Origin: Methanohalophilus euhalobius
Lineage (GTDB): Archaea > Halobacteriota > Methanosarcinia > Methanosarcinales > Methanosarcinaceae
Assembly: GCF_900215215.1 (NCBI RefSeq)
Contig: NZ_OBDR01000007.1
Span: 1 to 64,000, forward strand
DNA length: 64,000 nucleotides
Direction of reading: 5' to 3'
Shown: piece after piece, positions 35,633 through 44,728 of the stretch
How positions within the stretch are numbered: the stretch's first letter is position 1
Layout of the letters: the number at the start of each line of letters is the position of its first letter
The notes under the pieces: model-generated
Told to the model about the DNA's origin: nothing
The model's input: the letters and a program-made list of their open reading frames with translations, nothing else
The model's database searches: none
Program-made: the position numbers and the translations under genes

Positions 35633-36312
35633 AGGCCAAAACCTTCCATGAAAACATTTTCACGCTACAGCAGGGCAAGAAAAGGTTCCTTGCTACCAGA
35701 AATCTTTCTCCCGGACTTGAAGTGTACGGGGAACGCCTGGTGCAGGTTGAACAGACAGAGTACCGTGTCTGGGAGCCCAAAAGAAGTAAACTTGCGGCAA
35801 TGCTGCTCAAAAAACTTCCCTCGCCCTTTACAAACACATCGAAGGTGCTTTACCTGGGCTCGGCTACAGGTACCACTGTCAGTCATGTTTCGGATATTGT
35901 GCAGCAGGGAGTGGTCTATGCAGTGGAATTCTCACCCCGTACAATGCGGGACATGTTACCTATCTGCGAAGAAAGGCCAAATATAATCCCTCTGCTTGCC
36001 GATGCTTCCAAACCCGGGTCCTATGCAAATGTTGTGGAGCCTGTTGATGTGGTCTTTCAGGATGTGGCCCAGCCGGACCAGGCATCCATTGCCCTGTCCA
36101 ATGTGCAGCACTTCCTCAAACCCGGCGGTTACCTGTTGATGAGCATCAAGGCCCGGAGTGTGGATTCCACTGCAAAACCTGATACGGTTTTTAAACAGCA
36201 GCTCAAAACATTACTGGAGCAAGATAATTCAAAATTGGAACTTGTCAAGAAACAGAAACTTGCACCGTTGCATATCGATCATCTCGGCGTAGTTGCAAGA
36301 AAAACTGAATGA
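35629..36312 (+). CDS. flpA: Fibrillarin-like rRNA/tRNA 2'-O-methyltransferase
   Basis: A protein of 227 residues, standard archaeal fibrillarin length. It transfers methyl from SAM to ribose 2'-OH of RNA selected by C/D guide RNAs. Motifs are KVLYLGSATGTTVSHVSDI, VYAVEFSPRTMRDML, ADASKPGSYA and VVFQDVAQPDQASIAL, and MSIKARSVDST. It overlaps nop5 by 4 bases (ATGA), the usual archaeal arrangement. Confidence 0.96.
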   Translation: MKAKTFHENIFTLQQGKKRFLATRNLSPGLEVYGERLVQVEQTEYRVWEPKRSKLAAMLLKKLPSPFTNTSKVLYLGSATGTTVSHVSDIVQQGVVYAVEFSPRTMRDMLPICEERPNIIPLLADASKPGSYANVVEPVDVVFQDVAQPDQASIALSNVQHFLKPGGYLLMSIKARSVDSTAKPDTVFKQQLKTLLEQDNSKLELVKKQKLAPLHIDHLGVVARKTE

Positions 36313-36321
36313 GGTTTGCAG

Positions 36322-36558
36322 GTGGCAGATCAGGAAGAATTGAGACAGGGGCTGGGCAAATATTTCGGTGTCTGTCCATCGTATCATCATTCCAAGGCCT
36401 GTTTATGCAAGGATTGTCCATCCTATCCGGGTGAAGGTTATATGTTCTGTGTGCGGGGTCCTGCATCCGGTGAGACCCGACAGGAATGTATGTGTAATGA
36501 CTGTTATGTCTATCATCAGTTTGCGCTTGATGGGGATTATTTTTGCAGGCGGGAATGA
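36322..36558 (+). CDS. DUF2769 cysteine-rich protein
   Basis: A protein of 78 residues matching DUF2769. Cysteines are arranged as CPSYHHSKACLCKDCPSYP, then MFCVRG and CMCNDCYVYHQF, closing YFCRRE, giving up to nine potential metal ligands. GTG 36322 was chosen because GAGG lies 7 bases before it; TTG 36316 is the alternative. It immediately follows fibrillarin and precedes a rhodanese lipoprotein. Function is not known; metal binding is inferred from the cysteines. Confidence 0.85.
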   Translation: MADQEELRQGLGKYFGVCPSYHHSKACLCKDCPSYPGEGYMFCVRGPASGETRQECMCNDCYVYHQFALDGDYFCRRE

Positions 36559-36561
36559 ATT

Positions 36562-36981
36562 ATGAACAAAAATACAATTATTGTGTTACTTTGTGTACTG
36601 GTAACTCTGACTATGGCCGGATGTGTACAGCAGGAATCTGACAACACCACACCACAACCTGAAACCTGTGACTATTCCGATGTTTCTGCAGCAGAAGCAT
36701 TCAATCTGATTGAGACAGGGGATGTTTTCATTCTGGATGTACGTACCCAGTCCGAATATGATGACGGTCACCTGGAGAATTCCTACCTGATCCCTGTTTC
36801 TGAACTGGAAAACCGGTTGGATGAGGTGCCTTCGGATACTGCGATTCTTGTTTACTGTCGCAGTGGCAGGCGGAGTGTGACGGCATCGAATATTCTTCTG
36901 GATGCGGGCTACTGTGATGTTTATAATATGGAAGCCGGTTTCAATGCCTGGCGCTCCGGCGGCTACCTTTACGAGGAATAA
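36562..36981 (+). CDS. Rhodanese-domain lipoprotein
   Basis: A protein of 139 residues. The signal peptide has a lipobox (TMAGC, Cys21), then a short Asn/Pro/Thr linker. Residues 40-139 form a single rhodanese domain: VFILDVRTQSEYDDGHLENS and the active loop VYCRSGRRS with the catalytic cysteine, ending MEAGFNAWRSGGY. The enzyme would carry persulfide sulfur outside the membrane. It is 3 bases after the DUF2769 gene, so both are likely co-transcribed. Confidence 0.92.
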   Translation: MNKNTIIVLLCVLVTLTMAGCVQQESDNTTPQPETCDYSDVSAAEAFNLIETGDVFILDVRTQSEYDDGHLENSYLIPVSELENRLDEVPSDTAILVYCRSGRRSVTASNILLDAGYCDVYNMEAGFNAWRSGGYLYEE

Positions 36982-37020
36982 AACCCAATCTTTTTTACTT
37001 CTTCTCTCCTTTTCACATGC

Positions 37021-37857
37021 ATGTTGTATGATGAGATTGATTGGGCAGATGTCTGGATCGAGCAGATGAAATTGCATAACGAGGCGGATGAACAGGTTCA
37101 ACAGCCGGATCGCTGGGGCACCTATGAAAATGCCAGACGCTTCTGGCAATCCTCCCGCAAAAGTGGTAAACGGCTGGAAAAGACCCTGCGGGAGATAAAG
37201 CATGACAGCGATTCCCGGATACTGGACATAGGTGCCGGTCCGGGTTCAATGGCAATTCCCCTGGCGCAAAGGGTGTCCCATGTAACTGCAGTGGAGCCGG
37301 CTGAAGGGATGACAGAAGTCCTGAAGGAAAATATCAAACATTACCATCTCAACAATGTCACATGTATCCAGAAAAACTGGGAGGACGCGTCCCTGGAGGA
37401 ACTGGATTCTCCTTATGATGTAATTGTAGCGTCCTATTCTCTGCACGTGCCCGATATCAGGGAGGCTATTGAAAAGATCCAGCAGTTAAGCAGTGGCAAG
37501 GTTTACATCTACTGGTTTGCAGGTGCGACCTCCTGGGATAAGAATTATTCACGTATCTGGCCGCAGTTACACGGCAGACAATATTATCCCTCTCCCAAAT
37601 GTGATGTGCTCTACAATGTGCTCTACAGGATGGGAATCTATCCGGACATGGAAAATTTTGAATTGATACATGAGACCCGGTTTTCTTCCCTGGATGAGGC
37701 GGTTCAGCATTACAAACCCCATTACAAGATTGCCACTAATGAGCAGGAACAGATACTGCGCTCCCATCTGGAAGAAATACTGGAAAAAAAAGGGGACGAG
37801 CTGGTTCAGGTGGGTCGCTCGTCAAGGGTAAAAATATCGTGGGATAATTCCCACTGA
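37021..37857 (+). CDS. Class I SAM-dependent methyltransferase
   Basis: A protein of 278 residues with a Rossmann methyltransferase core. Motif I is ILDIGAGPGSMAIPLAQRV, then VTAVEPAEGM, and YDVIVASYSLHV at motif IV. The N-terminal 65 residues are helical (WADVWIEQMKLHNEADEQ), and C-terminal residues include YWFAGATSWDKNY and a lid. Substrate is unknown. It converges with purH, leaving only 5 bases between the genes. Confidence 0.85.
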   Translation: MLYDEIDWADVWIEQMKLHNEADEQVQQPDRWGTYENARRFWQSSRKSGKRLEKTLREIKHDSDSRILDIGAGPGSMAIPLAQRVSHVTAVEPAEGMTEVLKENIKHYHLNNVTCIQKNWEDASLEELDSPYDVIVASYSLHVPDIREAIEKIQQLSSGKVYIYWFAGATSWDKNYSRIWPQLHGRQYYPSPKCDVLYNVLYRMGIYPDMENFELIHETRFSSLDEAVQHYKPHYKIATNEQEQILRSHLEEILEKKGDELVQVGRSSRVKISWDNSH

Positions 37858-37862
37858 TTTTT

Positions 37863-39479
37863 TCAATGCAAAAAGTGCCTCATTCCGGTAAATACGAGGG
37901 AGACGCCCAGCCGGTTGGCGGTGTCTATAACTTCATTGTCCCGGATTGAGCCGCCCGGGGAGACAATATATTTGATATTGTTTTCGGCGGCATGGATGAT
38001 GCTGTCATCGAAGGGGAAGAAGGCATCAGAAGCAAGGACACATTCTGAGAGAATATTGTTGCAGTACTCCTCAAAGTCCATTTCAGGCTGTTCCCTGTCA
38101 TAGATCTCTTTCAGGTTTTCCCTTGCCTTGGTGGCACATAATTTGCGGATGGAATCCACACGATTGGGTTGGCCGGCACCCATTGCCAGCATCATGTAGC
38201 ACCCATCCTCATATTCCCATGAAAGATTGACAGCATTGGATTTGGTACATTTGCAGGCTGCAATACAGAATTCGGACAGCCCCCTTTTCTCCTCGGGATA
38301 CTCGGTCTCGGTGACACATTCCCATTTCTCGTACAATCCGATATTGCGGGACTGTTTGAGCATTCCTCCTGTAATATACTTGTAGGTAAATTCCGCATCA
38401 AAGGATTCATTGAATGAAGGCAGCTCCAGCAGGCGCAAATTCTTGCTCTTGCTCTTCAAAAAGTCCAGTGCATCGTGTTTGAATTCCGGAGCGATAATGA
38501 TCTCCACGAACTTGCCCTTGAGGAATTTGGCGGATTCGAGATCCATCGCGACATTGGTGCATATGATACTTCCAAAGGCGGATATCGGATCACCGTCCCA
38601 GGCAGCCTGCAGGGCCTGCAGGAGTGTGTTTCCGGTTGCCAATCCACAGGGATTATTGTGTTTGACGATACATACTGCAGGTTTTTCGTGTCCCAATTCC
38701 TTGACCGTCTGGAGGGCGTTGTCCCCGTCCACATAATTGTTGTAAGATAGTTCCTTGCCATGCAGCTGGCGACAGTTTGCAAGGGCAGGTCCCTCTATTT
38801 CTGGCTGGGAGAAAAATAATGCTTCCTGATGCCAGTTCTCTCCATAACGCAGTTCTCTGCCACCTGTGAAATTAAGCCGCAGGGTATCTTCTCCCAGTAA
38901 GGTGCGGCTTAAGTATGTATCAATTGTACTGTCATAGTTTGCAGTATGACGGAATGCCTTGACTGCCATTCTTTCCCGGCTTTCCTGTGAGACTACTCCG
39001 CTTGAGCGCAGTTCCTTGAGAATATGTCCGTAATCTTGCGGGTCACTCAGCACTGTAACAGATTTGTAGTTCTTGGCAGCCGACCTGAGCATGGAGGGCC
39101 CGCCGATATCAATGTTCTCGATGGCCTCTTCCAGATTAACCCCTTTTCTGGATATGGTTATCTCGAAGGGATAGAGATTTACGGCCACCATGTCGATAAG
39201 TTCAATAGAAAGGTCTTCAGCGTCGCTGACGTGTTCCGGATTTTCCCGCAGGCAAAGCAGGCCACCGTGAATCTTTGGGTGGAGTGTCTTTACCCTGCCT
39301 CCCATCATCTCAGGAAATCCGGTGATCTCTGATACGTCAATTGTTTCTATTCCTGCATCCCGGAGCATACGTGCCGTGCCTCCGGTTGAAATGATCTCTA
39401 TATCAAGTTGTTTGAGCCCGCGTGCAAAATCCACTATTCCCGTTTTGTCGGAAACGCTCAGCAATGCCCTTTTCACCAA
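37863..39479 (-). CDS. purH: Bifunctional AICAR formyltransferase/IMP cyclohydrolase
   Basis: A 538-residue enzyme for the last two steps of IMP synthesis. The N-terminal IMP cyclohydrolase (about 1-200) has RALLSVSDKTGIVDFARGL, ISTGGTARMLRDAGI and GRVKTLHPKIHGGLL. The C-terminal AICAR transformylase has LRYGENWHQEALFF, CIVKHNNPCGLATG (the KHxNPCG site), DPISAFGSI and SDAFFPFDDSI. Length matches the fused bacterial form; many archaea instead use split PurO/PurP, so this form is shared only by some methanogens. Confidence 0.94.
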   Translation of the reverse strand: MVKRALLSVSDKTGIVDFARGLKQLDIEIISTGGTARMLRDAGIETIDVSEITGFPEMMGGRVKTLHPKIHGGLLCLRENPEHVSDAEDLSIELIDMVAVNLYPFEITISRKGVNLEEAIENIDIGGPSMLRSAAKNYKSVTVLSDPQDYGHILKELRSSGVVSQESRERMAVKAFRHTANYDSTIDTYLSRTLLGEDTLRLNFTGGRELRYGENWHQEALFFSQPEIEGPALANCRQLHGKELSYNNYVDGDNALQTVKELGHEKPAVCIVKHNNPCGLATGNTLLQALQAAWDGDPISAFGSIICTNVAMDLESAKFLKGKFVEIIIAPEFKHDALDFLKSKSKNLRLLELPSFNESFDAEFTYKYITGGMLKQSRNIGLYEKWECVTETEYPEEKRGLSEFCIAACKCTKSNAVNLSWEYEDGCYMMLAMGAGQPNRVDSIRKLCATKARENLKEIYDREQPEMDFEEYCNNILSECVLASDAFFPFDDSIIHAAENNIKYIVSPGGSIRDNEVIDTANRLGVSLVFTGMRHFLH

Positions 39480-39555
39480 AAAATCACCAAGTCAGGTTGT
39501 AATATATTACTAATAAAGGTTCTGGTCTCTTCGGGGTGTAGTAAATATTTGACCA

Positions 39556-40212
39556 TTAATCCAGCAATATCAACGTATACTGGGAGGGGATTGTATCGTT
39601 CATGGGGAATTTCTGGAAAGGTATGCTCAGTTTATCCAGTGTTTTGTCAAGCCTAACACCAAGCCCCATCAGGCAGGGTCTGCGAATGGTCGGATGATGG
39701 CATTCTCCCTGGGAACTTGCACAGTTGACATCGGTATAATCGCTGTTGGCACACCATGTGCACATGCCCGGAAAAGTGGCAAGAGCAGTATTATATCCCA
39801 GTTTCCAGGCGAGCTTCTCAAGTTCTATACTTCCCGGCTGGATTCTTTCCTTGCGTTCCTCCATTACAGTCTTTAATGTTTCCTGATGTTGCTGTCTGGT
39901 TTCTTCATCCTCAGGGGAAGTGACAATGTATTTAATGAAATTCTCACTTATTTCCCTGGAAAACCGATTGTCTGATTTCCAGTCGACAAGCAGGGTCCAT
40001 TTGTACTCCATCAGCATTTGCCTGAATTCATCCACTGTCGGTATAAAAGGAGGGCATACCTGACTGCCGTAACCATTGCATCCAAATATACACTTCAGAA
40101 TTGTCCGGTTCTCAACAATTATATTTTCTGCAGGTATCAGTCTGACACTTTTTGCCCCAAGTTCTGTGGCCTTTTCTTCCAGAATTCTGTAATTCTTTTC
40201 AGGGATAGTCAT
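39556..40212 (-). CDS. DUF2284 predicted metal-binding protein
   Basis: A protein of 218 residues that matches DUF2284: KCIFGCNGYGSQVCPPFIP near the N-terminus, then FPGMCTWCANSDYTDVNC and a final CHHPTIRRPCLMGLGVRL. Eight or more Cys and His residues could hold an Fe-S cluster or other metal. Methanogens hold several such proteins of unclear role. It stands alone, divergent from the membrane gene at 40352. Confidence 0.85.
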   Translation of the reverse strand: MTIPEKNYRILEEKATELGAKSVRLIPAENIIVENRTILKCIFGCNGYGSQVCPPFIPTVDEFRQMLMEYKWTLLVDWKSDNRFSREISENFIKYIVTSPEDEETRQQHQETLKTVMEERKERIQPGSIELEKLAWKLGYNTALATFPGMCTWCANSDYTDVNCASSQGECHHPTIRRPCLMGLGVRLDKTLDKLSIPFQKFPMNDTIPSQYTLILLD

Positions 40213-40351
40213 ATGTAAGCCTACCTTTTCAGGTCTATATCCGGTTTTTGCTGTATTTTTGGGTACTAATTAACCCAATGCTACAAAATTAGTGATTAAT
40301 TCTACTAACTATTGTTCTCCAAAAACTTATAATCTCTGGGCTGGTAATCCT

Positions 40352-40804
40352 ATGTATAAAATAGATTCAGTTTGGTACTTAGTGGGGGGTGTCATCATAC
40401 TTGGATTAACAATGTCTGAACTTCGTGTATTTTCATTGATCTTGCAAATAGTAGCCTTATTGCTGATTATTATAGGTTTTATTGCTTTGAAAAAGAGCAC
40501 ATCCATGAAGGAAGGAATATCAAAACATGGAAAGATAATCAATGTTGGCTATTCTCTGGCAATACTATCTGTGTTGTATATGGCCTATTCTGCTTATCTT
40601 TCTATAATTGGCACAGGTTCAATTCCACCATTAGTTCTAGTCCATGGTTCGTTGGGTATCATAACGTTGGCATTAGGAGCTTTATTTGTCACCAATAGGT
40701 GGAGCTGGAAGAGTAAAAGATATATGAGAATTGAATTGGTTCTCTGGTTGGCGGTATTTTTGGGTGGAACTTATCTGTATCTTGTAATAAGTGGTGCCAT
40801 CTGA
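40352..40804 (+). CDS. Small four-helix membrane protein (DUF420-like)
   Basis: A protein of 150 residues with four transmembrane helices. Conserved histidines sit before helices 2 and 3 (KHGKIINVGYSLAILS and LVHGSLGIITLALGAL), with a basic RW-SWKSKRYMR loop. The layout recalls DUF420 and b561-like small membrane proteins, where such histidines may bind haem or metal. ATG 40352 is preferred to an ATG 20 codons earlier because the first helix begins here. The call is by topology more than by sequence. Confidence 0.55.
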   Translation: MYKIDSVWYLVGGVIILGLTMSELRVFSLILQIVALLLIIIGFIALKKSTSMKEGISKHGKIINVGYSLAILSVLYMAYSAYLSIIGTGSIPPLVLVHGSLGIITLALGALFVTNRWSWKSKRYMRIELVLWLAVFLGGTYLYLVISGAI

Positions 40805-40836
40805 ATCTTCATCATAAAATCAGGCTCTTATTCAGA

Positions 40837-40996
40837 AAATTTCACCACAGGACACACCTCTATGCATTTGCCGCAGTGGGTGCACTTATCCCGATATGGG
40901 TAATTTTGTTTTTATCCTGTATTGCATTGTGAGAACATTTGCCGATATACACTCTACAACCCATACAGCCCAGAGCCCGGTGTATTGAGTTTTCCT
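40837..40996 (-). pseudogene. Duplicated 3' end of the PAPS-reductase-like gene (ferredoxin domain)
   Basis: These 160 bases are a clearly related but decayed copy of 46585-46744, the C-terminal ferredoxin domain of the gene at 46573. The stretch CATTTGCCGCAGTGGGTGCA is identical in both. Small indels break the reading frame and cysteine codons are lost. Both copies lie in the same orientation and bracket the 41.2-46.6 kb transporter operon. The rest of 40805-41164 is non-coding and includes a TTTATGTAT-type box near 41087. Confidence 0.8.
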
Positions 40997-41164
40997 GTTA
41001 TTTTTTCAGAATAACCAGTTTGGTTATGCGTGATTCTGTCAGAAATTTCTATGGAATTAGCAGTAACTTCGCTGAATTAAGAAAACTTTATGTATCGTTA
41101 TGTTCATCCGAACATATCGTCGCATGTTATGGAAATAAAACAATTTCATCATAGGGGAACTCTC

Positions 41165-42247
41165 ATGCATAAAAAATTCAGGTATATTCTATTGATATTT
41201 GTGATCTTGTTTGCTGTATGCACAAGCGCATGTGTTGATCAAGAGGAAGTTTCTGCACAGAGCACAAGATCGATAACTGATATGGCAGGAAGGACCGTTG
41301 AAATCCCGGCTGACGTTGACAAGGCAGTTGCCACTTCTCCTCCTGCAACAATGCTTATCTACATGCTGGCTCCGCAAAAATTAGCAGGCTGGAATTTTAT
41401 GCCTCAGGGGTCGCAAACATATCTGAAACCTGAGTATCAGGCCCTTCCTGTGATTGGCGGTTGGTTTGGTAAGCAGGATGGAAATTATGAAACCATAATA
41501 TCCATGGGTCCCGATATCATCTTTGAAGGCTACAACAGTGGAGGGGATGTTAATTCTACCATCAATGAAAGACAGAAAAAATTCGGTACTATTCCTGTTG
41601 TGGGTATTGAATCGACAATTGATGCTATGGCATATGCAAAGTCAATCAAATTCATGGGGTATGTTCTCGGAGAAGAAGAGAGAGCAGGTCAATTGATCTC
41701 TTTTTACAAAAGAACACTTAACAATGTCACTGTAAAGGTCTCACAAATACCTGAAGATGAAAGGAAGAGTGTCTATTATGCAGAAGGTACCAATGGTCTG
41801 CTTACGGATCCGCAAGGTTCTCCGCACAGTCAGTTGATAGAGATATGTGGTGGTATCAATGTAGCAGAATGTCCCATTGAACAGGGTTATGGAAGATCAG
41901 AGGTATCCATCGAACAGGTATTACAATGGGATCCAGAGGTTATCATCACAGGTGACCCTAATTTTTACAAAAATGTATATGAAGACCCTCTCTGGCAGGA
42001 CATCACTGCGGTAAAAAACGATGAGGTATATCTTTACCCTGATGCTCCTTTTTGCTGGTTTGACAGGCCTCCGGGTATTAACAGGATAATCGGCATTCCC
42101 TGGACAGCTAAAGTGCTCTACCCTCAAGAGTTCAGCGATCTTGATCTCAGGGGCCATGTAAAGGAATTCTATTCAGAGTTCTATCATTATGAACTGTCGG
42201 AAGATGAGATCGATGGGTTATTGAACCCGGCTGCAGCAGGAAATTAA
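41165..42247 (+). CDS. Lipoprotein solute-binding protein of an iron/cobalamin-type ABC importer
   Basis: A protein of 360 residues. A signal peptide with lipobox (TSAC, cysteine near 24) anchors it outside the membrane. The mature TroA/BtuF-like fold has ITDMAGRTVEIPADVDKAVA, PDIIFEGYNSGG at the end of the N-lobe, the long linker helix EEERAGQLISFYKRTL, then IEICGGINVAE, SIEQVLQWDPEVIITGD and LYPQEFSDLDL with FYSEFY. It binds substrate for the permease and ATPase at the end of the operon. ATG 41165 has AGGGG 8 bases upstream. The ligand could be a metal chelate or corrinoid. Confidence 0.9.
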   Translation: MHKKFRYILLIFVILFAVCTSACVDQEEVSAQSTRSITDMAGRTVEIPADVDKAVATSPPATMLIYMLAPQKLAGWNFMPQGSQTYLKPEYQALPVIGGWFGKQDGNYETIISMGPDIIFEGYNSGGDVNSTINERQKKFGTIPVVGIESTIDAMAYAKSIKFMGYVLGEEERAGQLISFYKRTLNNVTVKVSQIPEDERKSVYYAEGTNGLLTDPQGSPHSQLIEICGGINVAECPIEQGYGRSEVSIEQVLQWDPEVIITGDPNFYKNVYEDPLWQDITAVKNDEVYLYPDAPFCWFDRPPGINRIIGIPWTAKVLYPQEFSDLDLRGHVKEFYSEFYHYELSEDEIDGLLNPAAAGN

Positions 42248-42286
42248 AATTTTGCCGATAGTCTCAGACGAAGAAGGTGCAATTTA

Positions 42287-42940
42287 ATGACAGATGAAGT
42301 AACTGGTCAAGTTGGGTTTCATGATGAATATGCCGAAAATTTCGAAGATATTGCTGCCAATATCTTTGCTCCTATATATCCTGTTATTTCACAGCAGATA
42401 ACCAACAGATGCCAGATCATGAGCGGGACTTTCATAGATGTGGGCAGCGGACCTGCATCACTTGCGATAGCCCTTAGTAAGCTTGTCGATGGCAAGGTCT
42501 ATGCAATGGATTTTTCTGAAAAAATGCTTGCTATAGCAAAGAAAAAGATTGAATCGTGTGATTTGAACGAAAACGTGATCCCTATTTTCGGTGACATTCA
42601 TGATATGCCTTTTGACGATTGTTTTGCTGAGCTGGTCGTAAGCCGCGGTTCTCTATTCTTCTGGCAGAATGTGTCCCTAGCTTTCAGGGAAATATATCGT
42701 GTACTAAAACCCGGTGGTATGGCCTATATTGGAGGCGGTTTCGGCACAGCGCAACTTAAGTCAAAGATCACACAGGCCATGGAAAAAAGGGACCCTGCAT
42801 GGTCACAGTGTGTCGAAAAAAGATTGAACAAGACCAATCTGGATTCTTTTAAAAAAGCACTGCATGTTGCTGAAATTGACCATTACAGGATCATAGATGA
42901 TGAATCCGGTTTCTGGATATGTTTCAATAAGGTGGACTGA
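42287..42940 (+). CDS. Class I SAM-dependent methyltransferase of the transport operon
   Basis: A protein of 217 residues, UbiE/COQ5-like. Motif I is FIDVGSGPASLAIALSKLV, followed by VYAMDFSEKMLAIAKKKI, IFGDIHDMPFDD and VLKPGGMAYIGGGFG. Residues 170-217 form a short C-terminal cap. The gene lies between the binding-protein gene and the radical SAM gene with short gaps, so it is likely translated in the same operon. The methyl acceptor is unknown; the operon's imported compound is a reasonable guess. Confidence 0.85.
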   Translation: MTDEVTGQVGFHDEYAENFEDIAANIFAPIYPVISQQITNRCQIMSGTFIDVGSGPASLAIALSKLVDGKVYAMDFSEKMLAIAKKKIESCDLNENVIPIFGDIHDMPFDDCFAELVVSRGSLFFWQNVSLAFREIYRVLKPGGMAYIGGGFGTAQLKSKITQAMEKRDPAWSQCVEKRLNKTNLDSFKKALHVAEIDHYRIIDDESGFWICFNKVD

Positions 42941-42943
42941 CCT

Positions 42944-44689
42944 ATGAAGTGCAACATATGTGAAATTGGCTGCGATCTTGCAGAGGGAAAGAGTGGTCAA
43001 TGTCGTATGTATATCAACAAAAATGGTCAGATCATCGAGAGATTTCCAAACAACTACTTCACAATGTTTCCGGTTTCCATTGAGACAGTCCCCCTCCTCC
43101 ATTTCTATCCGCGGGGTAAGTTTCTGCAGGTTTGTACCGTTGGCTGCAATTTCAAATGTGAAGGCTGCATCTCGGAGATCCTGGCATCCCGTCTTCTTTC
43201 CACTAATAAAAAAAGTGGAATTAGCAATGAGAACGTTATCAATAAAGCCCTTGATGAAGACTGCATAGGAATTGTTTTTTGTCTCAATGATCCGGCTGTC
43301 TCCTATTTTACATTCCGGGACCTTGCTAAAAAGGCCAGGCAGAACAATCTTTTAATCGGTTGCTCCACTAACGGATATTATACCGAAAACGCATTGAAAG
43401 AACTAATCCCTTTGATAGATTTCGTAAATATCGGTATAAAGGGTTATTCAGATGAAAGGTATATTTCGTGCGGTGCCAGAGGTTCTGAGCCTGTTTTCAG
43501 GAATCTGAAATTACTCAAAGAAAGTGATGTTCATGTTGAGGTTTCTACCATTTACATCAAGGGTTCAGAGGATGAAGTCATAAATACTGCAAAATTTGTT
43601 TCCTCCCTTTCAAGGGATATACCGTTTCAGGTTATGAGGTTTGTACCTTTTGGAGATGCAGCCCCTCAGATCGAACCAACGATAAGGGAAAGTGAAGGTC
43701 TGTGTGACAAATTAAGCCAGCACTTAAATTATGTGTATCTTTTCAATTCTCCGGGTACCGATCATTTGAACACGGTATGTCCAGAATGCAGTAAAATCAT
43801 TTTCCAGAGGGAGTTCTTTGGTCCCATGGGCTCACGTACTTTATCCTACCTGCCTCAAGGAGGGTGTAAATGTTCTACTGCGGGTTTATTCAGAGGAGAA
43901 GTAAGTGAAGTTTCTCATCATGAACCGGGATTTATGGGAGGATACAGGATCACCCGGGCGCTGGAGATGATCCATGCTATTCTTGTCTGCCTTGGGATAA
44001 AAGATGATCATGAACTTGCAGAAATATGGGCCAATGTCATGGAAACAGGATATTTGGAGCAGCTTCATACCAGTTCTCAGGACCTTGACTCCTATTTTGA
44101 TGTAATTGAGCATTTTGCCGCCCTTGCAGACAAGAATAAGGAAGGAATGGAACTTGTGGCTTATATGAGGGAGAAACTGGATTTCATACGGTCTGTGACA
44201 AATGACATTGAAAGGCCACGGGTTTATTATTGTATGGGATATCCCCTTTTTGCACTCAATGGGGAGCGAATTGAGAATAATCTTGTTGAAGCTGCAGGCG
44301 GGGAAAGTGTAAACAAGCTGATCGACAGGGAGGGAAAACCCGGGGTTGGTATTTCTCATAATGAATTTGTCGGGATGAACCCTGAGTTCATATTCATATC
44401 AGGCTTCCTTTCAACCCCGGTTTCCGATTCATACGCCTATTGTAAAAAACATGGCCTATCTGCAGATGCCCTAAAAAACAGGAGGATATACGGTCTTCGT
44501 CCATTATGGGATTTCGGAAGTCCTAGATGGATATTGGGGCTGATGTACATAGCAAATAAGTTACATCCTGATATTTTTAATTTTGATATTGATAAAGAGG
44601 CAAATCAGTTCTATAAAAGGTTCTATGGTGTGTCCTTTGATTCTTCAAGGCACAACAGGTCTTTTTACAGTGTTTCATCCAGGCAATGA
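42944..44689 (+). CDS. Radical SAM enzyme fused to a solute-binding-protein lobe
   Basis: A protein of 581 residues without signal peptide. Residues 1-300 are a COG1180-type radical SAM domain: an N-terminal CNICEIGCDLAEGKSGQC cysteine block, then the cluster motif CNFKCEGC (C-x3-C-x2-C), and a TIM-barrel continuation (GCSTNGYYTENAL, DFVNIGIKGY). A further cysteine group CPECSK lies near 285 and a CKCS segment near 312. Residues 380-560 match the hinge helix and C-lobe of BtuF/FepB-type binding proteins: KEGMELVAYMREKLDFI, RPRVYYCMGYP, NNLVEAAGGESVNK, FVGMNPEFIFISG, SPRWILGLMYIANKLHPDIF, FYKRFYG. It would bind ligand in the cytoplasm and modify it. Confidence 0.82.
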   Translation: MKCNICEIGCDLAEGKSGQCRMYINKNGQIIERFPNNYFTMFPVSIETVPLLHFYPRGKFLQVCTVGCNFKCEGCISEILASRLLSTNKKSGISNENVINKALDEDCIGIVFCLNDPAVSYFTFRDLAKKARQNNLLIGCSTNGYYTENALKELIPLIDFVNIGIKGYSDERYISCGARGSEPVFRNLKLLKESDVHVEVSTIYIKGSEDEVINTAKFVSSLSRDIPFQVMRFVPFGDAAPQIEPTIRESEGLCDKLSQHLNYVYLFNSPGTDHLNTVCPECSKIIFQREFFGPMGSRTLSYLPQGGCKCSTAGLFRGEVSEVSHHEPGFMGGYRITRALEMIHAILVCLGIKDDHELAEIWANVMETGYLEQLHTSSQDLDSYFDVIEHFAALADKNKEGMELVAYMREKLDFIRSVTNDIERPRVYYCMGYPLFALNGERIENNLVEAAGGESVNKLIDREGKPGVGISHNEFVGMNPEFIFISGFLSTPVSDSYAYCKKHGLSADALKNRRIYGLRPLWDFGSPRWILGLMYIANKLHPDIFNFDIDKEANQFYKRFYGVSFDSSRHNRSFYSVSSRQ

Positions 44690-44728
44690 CCCCACTTTAT
44701 CGAACCGATTTTAGGAAATGAGATATAA

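Noticed and set aside
40837-41000. Idea that the short ferredoxin-like stretch is a working small ferredoxin gene
   Set aside because: The frame is interrupted and several cysteine codons are lost compared with the intact copy at 46585.
41000-41164. Cobalamin riboswitch upstream of the transport operon
   Set aside because: No B12-box-like conserved string could be seen; such riboswitches are also rare in archaea.
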